Source of the DNA: VRUE01 sp044867645
Lineage (GTDB): Bacteria > Actinomycetota > Thermoleophilia > Solirubrobacterales > 70-9
Assembly: GCA_044867645.1 (NCBI GenBank)
Contig: JBIOVI010000045.1
Coordinates: forward strand, 1 to 64,000
Reading direction: 5' to 3'
Length of the DNA: 64,000 nt
A program made the translations under genes and the position numbers. Of this stretch, positions 60,760-64,000 are shown one piece after another (position 1 is the stretch's first letter; the number at the start of each line of letters is the position of its first letter). The notes below the pieces were generated by a model. It made no database searches, was not told where the DNA came from, and worked only from the letters and a program-made list of their open reading frames with translations.

Positions 60760-63700
60760 TCTCGGCAAAGCGAGCATCGACCCGCCTGCGGCTTCGCCGC
60801 GCCGTCCTCACCCTCGCCCTGATCGCGCTGCCGGCGGCGTGTTTGCCGGCCGTGGCCGCAGCGGCGCCGCCAGGGGCCGCCTGGAAGATCTCCACGATCG
60901 TCACGCCCACCAACTTCACCGCGGGCGACAACAGCGGCAAAAACGTCTATATCGCCGCCATCACCAACGTCGGCTCCAAACCGAGCCTTGGTCCGTTCAC
61001 CGTCACCGACGAGCTGCCCGAAGGCGTCACGCTCAACCCTGACCCGCCCGGGTTCGGGCCCTATTTCCACATGTTCGACGATGGTGAAATCAATGGCGTA
61101 GCTAACGAAGTCCTATCCTGCGACAGCGCCTCAGTCAGCTGCAGCGGGGCGACGGTTGTGCACCCCGGCGAGCGCCTGTACCTACAGATCCCGGTCAACG
61201 TCGCCCCGGACGCGCCGTCGGTCCTCACCAATCGGGTGACGATCGCGGGCGGCGGCGCTGTCGCGGACTCCGACAGCGTGCAGACCGCGGTCACCTCCGA
61301 GCTGCCGCTCTTCGGCCTGGAGAGCTTCGAGAGCGCGATCCTCGACGCGGGAGCCGCTGCGGAGAGCCGCGCCGGCTCCCATCCCTACCGGCTGCGGGTC
61401 TTCGCCCAGTTCAACGTGATCGAAAAAGGCCCCCCCGTCGAGAACCCAAAGACCGTCGTCGCCGACCTGCCCGCCGGCTTCGTCGTCAACCCCGAAGCGA
61501 CGCCGGTGCGCTGCACGGAGGCCCAGCTCGATGTGCAGGAAGGACAAGGGTGCCCCGATGCCTCCGCGATCGGCATGGTCCACGTCACGTCGAACATCGG
61601 GATCGGGGTCGCTCAGCCGGCCCTGACCCAGCCCCTCTACAACATGGTTCCTCCGGCGGGCCGCCCGGCCGAGTTCGGCTTCAATACCGCCGGGATCGGC
61701 GTCCCGATCCACCTGCTGCCGAAGATCCGCAGCGACGGCGACTACGGCCTCTCTTCCGAGACGCTTGACATCCCCGGCTTCGGCAACATGTCGGGCGTCA
61801 CCGTTGACCTCTGGGGCGACCCCTCCGACCCGGCCCACGACTTCAGGCGGGGTAATTGCGGGAAAATCCAGACGCTCGGGAAAGCCTGTCCGGTGACCCC
61901 CACCCACACCGCCCTTTTGACGATGCCGAGCGCCTGCTCAGGACCGCTGAAGACGACGCTAAGCGCCGACTCTTGGCAGCACCGCGGCAACTTCATCTCG
62001 GCCAGCTCTGAGACGCAGACCGAGGCCGGGGACCCGGTTGGCGTCAACGGCTGCGAGAAGCTCGGCTTCGATCCGGCGATCGAGACCCAGCTCTCGACCG
62101 ATCAGGGCGAGACGGGCACGGCCTTCGACTTGAACGTCGACTTCCCCAATGACGGCTTGGAGAACCCCGCGGCGATCGCCGAATCGATGGCCCAGAAAGC
62201 CGTCGTGACGCTTCCCGAGGGAATGACGATCAACCCCTCGGTCGGCGAAGGCCTCGGCTTCTGCACCCCCACCCAGTACGCGAAGGAGACGACCTTCTCG
62301 ATCGACGGCGAGGGCTGTCCCGGCGACTCGAAGATCGGCACGCTTCATGTGGACACGCCGCTGCTCGGCAAGGAGGGGATCGAGGGCTCGGCCTACCTCG
62401 CCCAGCAGGATGACCCAACCACGAGCACTCCAGGGGCGGAGAACCCCTTCGACACCGACATCGCCTTCTACATGGTGCTGCGTAACTCGCTCCGCGGCGT
62501 CCTCGTTAAGAAGCCGCTCGAAGTGATCGCCGATCCGAAAACCGGACAATTGGTGACGACGATCGAAGACATCCCGCAATTGCCCTTCAACCACTTCAAC
62601 TTCCACTTCAAGGAAGGCGCGAGGGCGGCGCTGGTTTCACCAACTGCCTGCGGCACCTACACCACCGAGGCCAAGTTCTATCCCGCTTCGGACCCGAGCA
62701 ACCCGAAGACGGTGACCTCGGACTTCGAAATAACCAAAGGTGTGAACGGCGGGCCCTGCCCCCCGGCGGGAGTGCCGCCCTTCCACCCCGGCTTCGCGGC
62801 GGGCTCGCTCAACAATAACGCCAAGTCCTATAGCCCCTTCAACATGCGGCTGACTAGAGCCGACGGAGAGCAGGACATGACCAAGTTCTCCGCTGTATTG
62901 CCTCCAGGCGTCTTGGGCAAGCTGGTGGGCGTGGGCAAATGCCCCGACTCCGCGATCGCCTTCGCCAGGTCGAAGACCGGGCGCCAGGAGAAGGCGAGCC
63001 CCAGCTGTCCCGCCAACTCCGAGATCGGCCGCACCTATGCCGGCGCCGGAGTTGGAGACTCCTTGACCTACGTCGCGGGCCAGCTCTACCTGGCGGGTCC
63101 CTACCACGGCGATCCCTTGTCGGTGGTCTCGGTGACCCCCGCCGTGGCCGGTCCCTTCGACGCAGGAACGGTCGTTGTCAGGGAGGCCTTGGACCTGAAC
63201 CCGGTGACCGCCGAAGTCGAAGTCGACGGCGCCGCATCCGATCCGATCCCCCACATCCTCAAAGGGATCGTCTTGAAGGTCAGGGACCTGAGGGTCTACG
63301 TCGATCGCAACGAGTTCATCGTCAACCCGACGAGCTGCGATCCGAGCGCGGCCAAAGCGACCCTCTTCGGCGGCTTCCTCGACGTCTTCAGCGCAGCCGA
63401 CGACGTCCCGATCGGACTGCAGACCCGCTACCAGGCGGCCAACTGCGCGAGTCTCGGCTTCAAGCCGAAGCTCAGCCTGAAGCTGAACGGAGGGACGAAG
63501 CGAGGAGACCATCCGGCCTTGAAAGCGGTCGTCGACGCAAGGCCCGGAGACGCCAACATCGGCGCAGCCGTAGTGACCCTGCCGAGCTCGGCCTTCCTCG
63601 ACCAGGCCCACATCAGGACGATCTGCACCAGGGTGCAGTACGCGGCAAACGGCGGCGCTGGCGGCGGTTGTCCGAAAGCGGCCCAGTACGGCTACGCGAG

Positions 63701-64000
63701 GGCATTTACGCCTTTGCTCGATGATCCGGTCGAAGGACCCGTCTACCTGAGGTCCTCAAACCACAAACTGCCCGACCTAGTCGCAGCTCTGCACGGCCTC
63801 GTCGACGTCGACATCGTCGGCCGCATCGACTCCTTCAAAGGCGGCATCAGAAGCTCCTTCGAAAGCGTCCCCGACGCGCCGGTGAGCAAGTTCATCCTCA
63901 CCATGCAGGGCGGCAAAAAGGGATTGGTTGTCAACAGCCGCAACCTCTGCGCCGGCAAGAACCGGGCCAGCGCCCAGTTCACCGGCCAGAACGGCGTGCC
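60756..64000 (+). CDS. Giant secreted repeat protein, truncated at the window edge
   Basis: At least 1081 codons from GTG 60756 (GGAGG seven bases upstream, overlapping the previous stop), running off the right end. Signal peptide (LTLALIALPAACLPAVAAAA), then a DUF11-like or CARDB-like domain (FTVTDELPEGVTLNPDPPGF). It continues with repeated modules carrying paired cysteines, for example LPAGFVVNPEATPVRCTEAQ ... CPDASAIG, LPEGMTINPSVGEGLGFCTP ... CPGDSKIG, and LPPGVLGKLVGVGKCPD ... CPANSEIG. Likely a surface-displayed protein coexpressed with the previous gene. Confidence 0.82.
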   Translation, partial: MISAKRASTRLRLRRAVLTLALIALPAACLPAVAAAAPPGAAWKISTIVTPTNFTAGDNSGKNVYIAAITNVGSKPSLGPFTVTDELPEGVTLNPDPPGFGPYFHMFDDGEINGVANEVLSCDSASVSCSGATVVHPGERLYLQIPVNVAPDAPSVLTNRVTIAGGGAVADSDSVQTAVTSELPLFGLESFESAILDAGAAAESRAGSHPYRLRVFAQFNVIEKGPPVENPKTVVADLPAGFVVNPEATPVRCTEAQLDVQEGQGCPDASAIGMVHVTSNIGIGVAQPALTQPLYNMVPPAGRPAEFGFNTAGIGVPIHLLPKIRSDGDYGLSSETLDIPGFGNMSGVTVDLWGDPSDPAHDFRRGNCGKIQTLGKACPVTPTHTALLTMPSACSGPLKTTLSADSWQHRGNFISASSETQTEAGDPVGVNGCEKLGFDPAIETQLSTDQGETGTAFDLNVDFPNDGLENPAAIAESMAQKAVVTLPEGMTINPSVGEGLGFCTPTQYAKETTFSIDGEGCPGDSKIGTLHVDTPLLGKEGIEGSAYLAQQDDPTTSTPGAENPFDTDIAFYMVLRNSLRGVLVKKPLEVIADPKTGQLVTTIEDIPQLPFNHFNFHFKEGARAALVSPTACGTYTTEAKFYPASDPSNPKTVTSDFEITKGVNGGPCPPAGVPPFHPGFAAGSLNNNAKSYSPFNMRLTRADGEQDMTKFSAVLPPGVLGKLVGVGKCPDSAIAFARSKTGRQEKASPSCPANSEIGRTYAGAGVGDSLTYVAGQLYLAGPYHGDPLSVVSVTPAVAGPFDAGTVVVREALDLNPVTAEVEVDGAASDPIPHILKGIVLKVRDLRVYVDRNEFIVNPTSCDPSAAKATLFGGFLDVFSAADDVPIGLQTRYQAANCASLGFKPKLSLKLNGGTKRGDHPALKAVVDARPGDANIGAAVVTLPSSAFLDQAHIRTICTRVQYAANGGAGGGCPKAAQYGYARAFTPLLDDPVEGPVYLRSSNHKLPDLVAALHGLVDVDIVGRIDSFKGGIRSSFESVPDAPVSKFILTMQGGKKGLVVNSRNLCAGKNRASAQFTGQNGV

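Overview
The window is 64 kb of high-GC, densely coding bacterial DNA. Many genes start with GTG or TTG, ATGA overlaps are common, and there is one tRNA. Mce proteins, MmpL-type RND transporters, an actinobacterial-type mannosyltransferase, a Lys tRNA without encoded CCA, and many large secreted proteins of unknown family point to a deep-branching actinobacterium of the Thermoleophilia / Solirubrobacterales type. That assignment is inference from gene content; no database search was possible.

Layout. (1) 1-3.8 kb: tetrapyrrole genes hemB, a fused AhbA-AhbB siroheme decarboxylase, hemL, and one unknown gene. (2) 3.8-8.3 kb, minus strand: an MmpL/RND transporter (MmpL-1), a small secreted helical protein, and member A of a secreted protein family here called family S. 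(3) 8.5-14.9 kb, plus strand: respiratory and quinone genes, namely Rieske protein, cytochrome b6-like protein, subunit IV fused to cytochrome c, menG/ubiE and a polyprenyl synthase. A zinc-ribbon gene on the minus strand, tatA, tatC, a TPR-like membrane protein and tRNA-Lys(CTT) follow. (4) 15-31.6 kb: family S members B and C (minus) lie divergent to MmpL-2 (plus), which is followed by six overlapping Mce genes (plus). These converge on family S members D, E and F (minus). No YrbE permease or Mla/Mce ATPase is present. This is the best candidate for an undescribed system: an Mce sextet paired with an MmpL pump and a six-member secreted family. (5) 31.7-39.1 kb, minus strand: TetR, purA, a DnaC/DnaI-like loader, dnaB, a membrane protein, rplI, rpsR, ssb and rpsF, the classic replication/ribosome cluster. 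(6) 39.2-49 kb: a proline-rich membrane protein, two trehalose synthesis enzymes, an HtrA / histidine kinase / response regulator operon, a FlgM-like micro-protein, thiL, an LPG-synthase-like membrane protein and a mannosyltransferase. (7) 49-57 kb: PBP1A, a minimal MscS, a CPBP protease, an L,D-transpeptidase, a Fic protein, an epimerase and pyrE. (8) 57-64 kb: a strong sigma70-type promoter drives two very large secreted proteins; the second runs off the right edge.

How the parts fit together. TatA and TatC could export the twin-arginine Rieske protein, and MenG plus the polyprenyl synthase would supply menaquinone to the b/c complex. PBP1A, L,D-transpeptidase, HtrA and the kinase/regulator pair serve the envelope. 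The MmpL/Mce/family S region looks like envelope lipid traffic. A second theme is a set of unrelated but similarly built nested palindromes, three inside coding sequences (39.3, 46.2 and 48.3 kb) and two in or next to intergenic DNA (42.6 and 51.7 kb). No intergenic stretch exceeds about 300 bases; the longest, 56888-57141, holds the promoter noted above.
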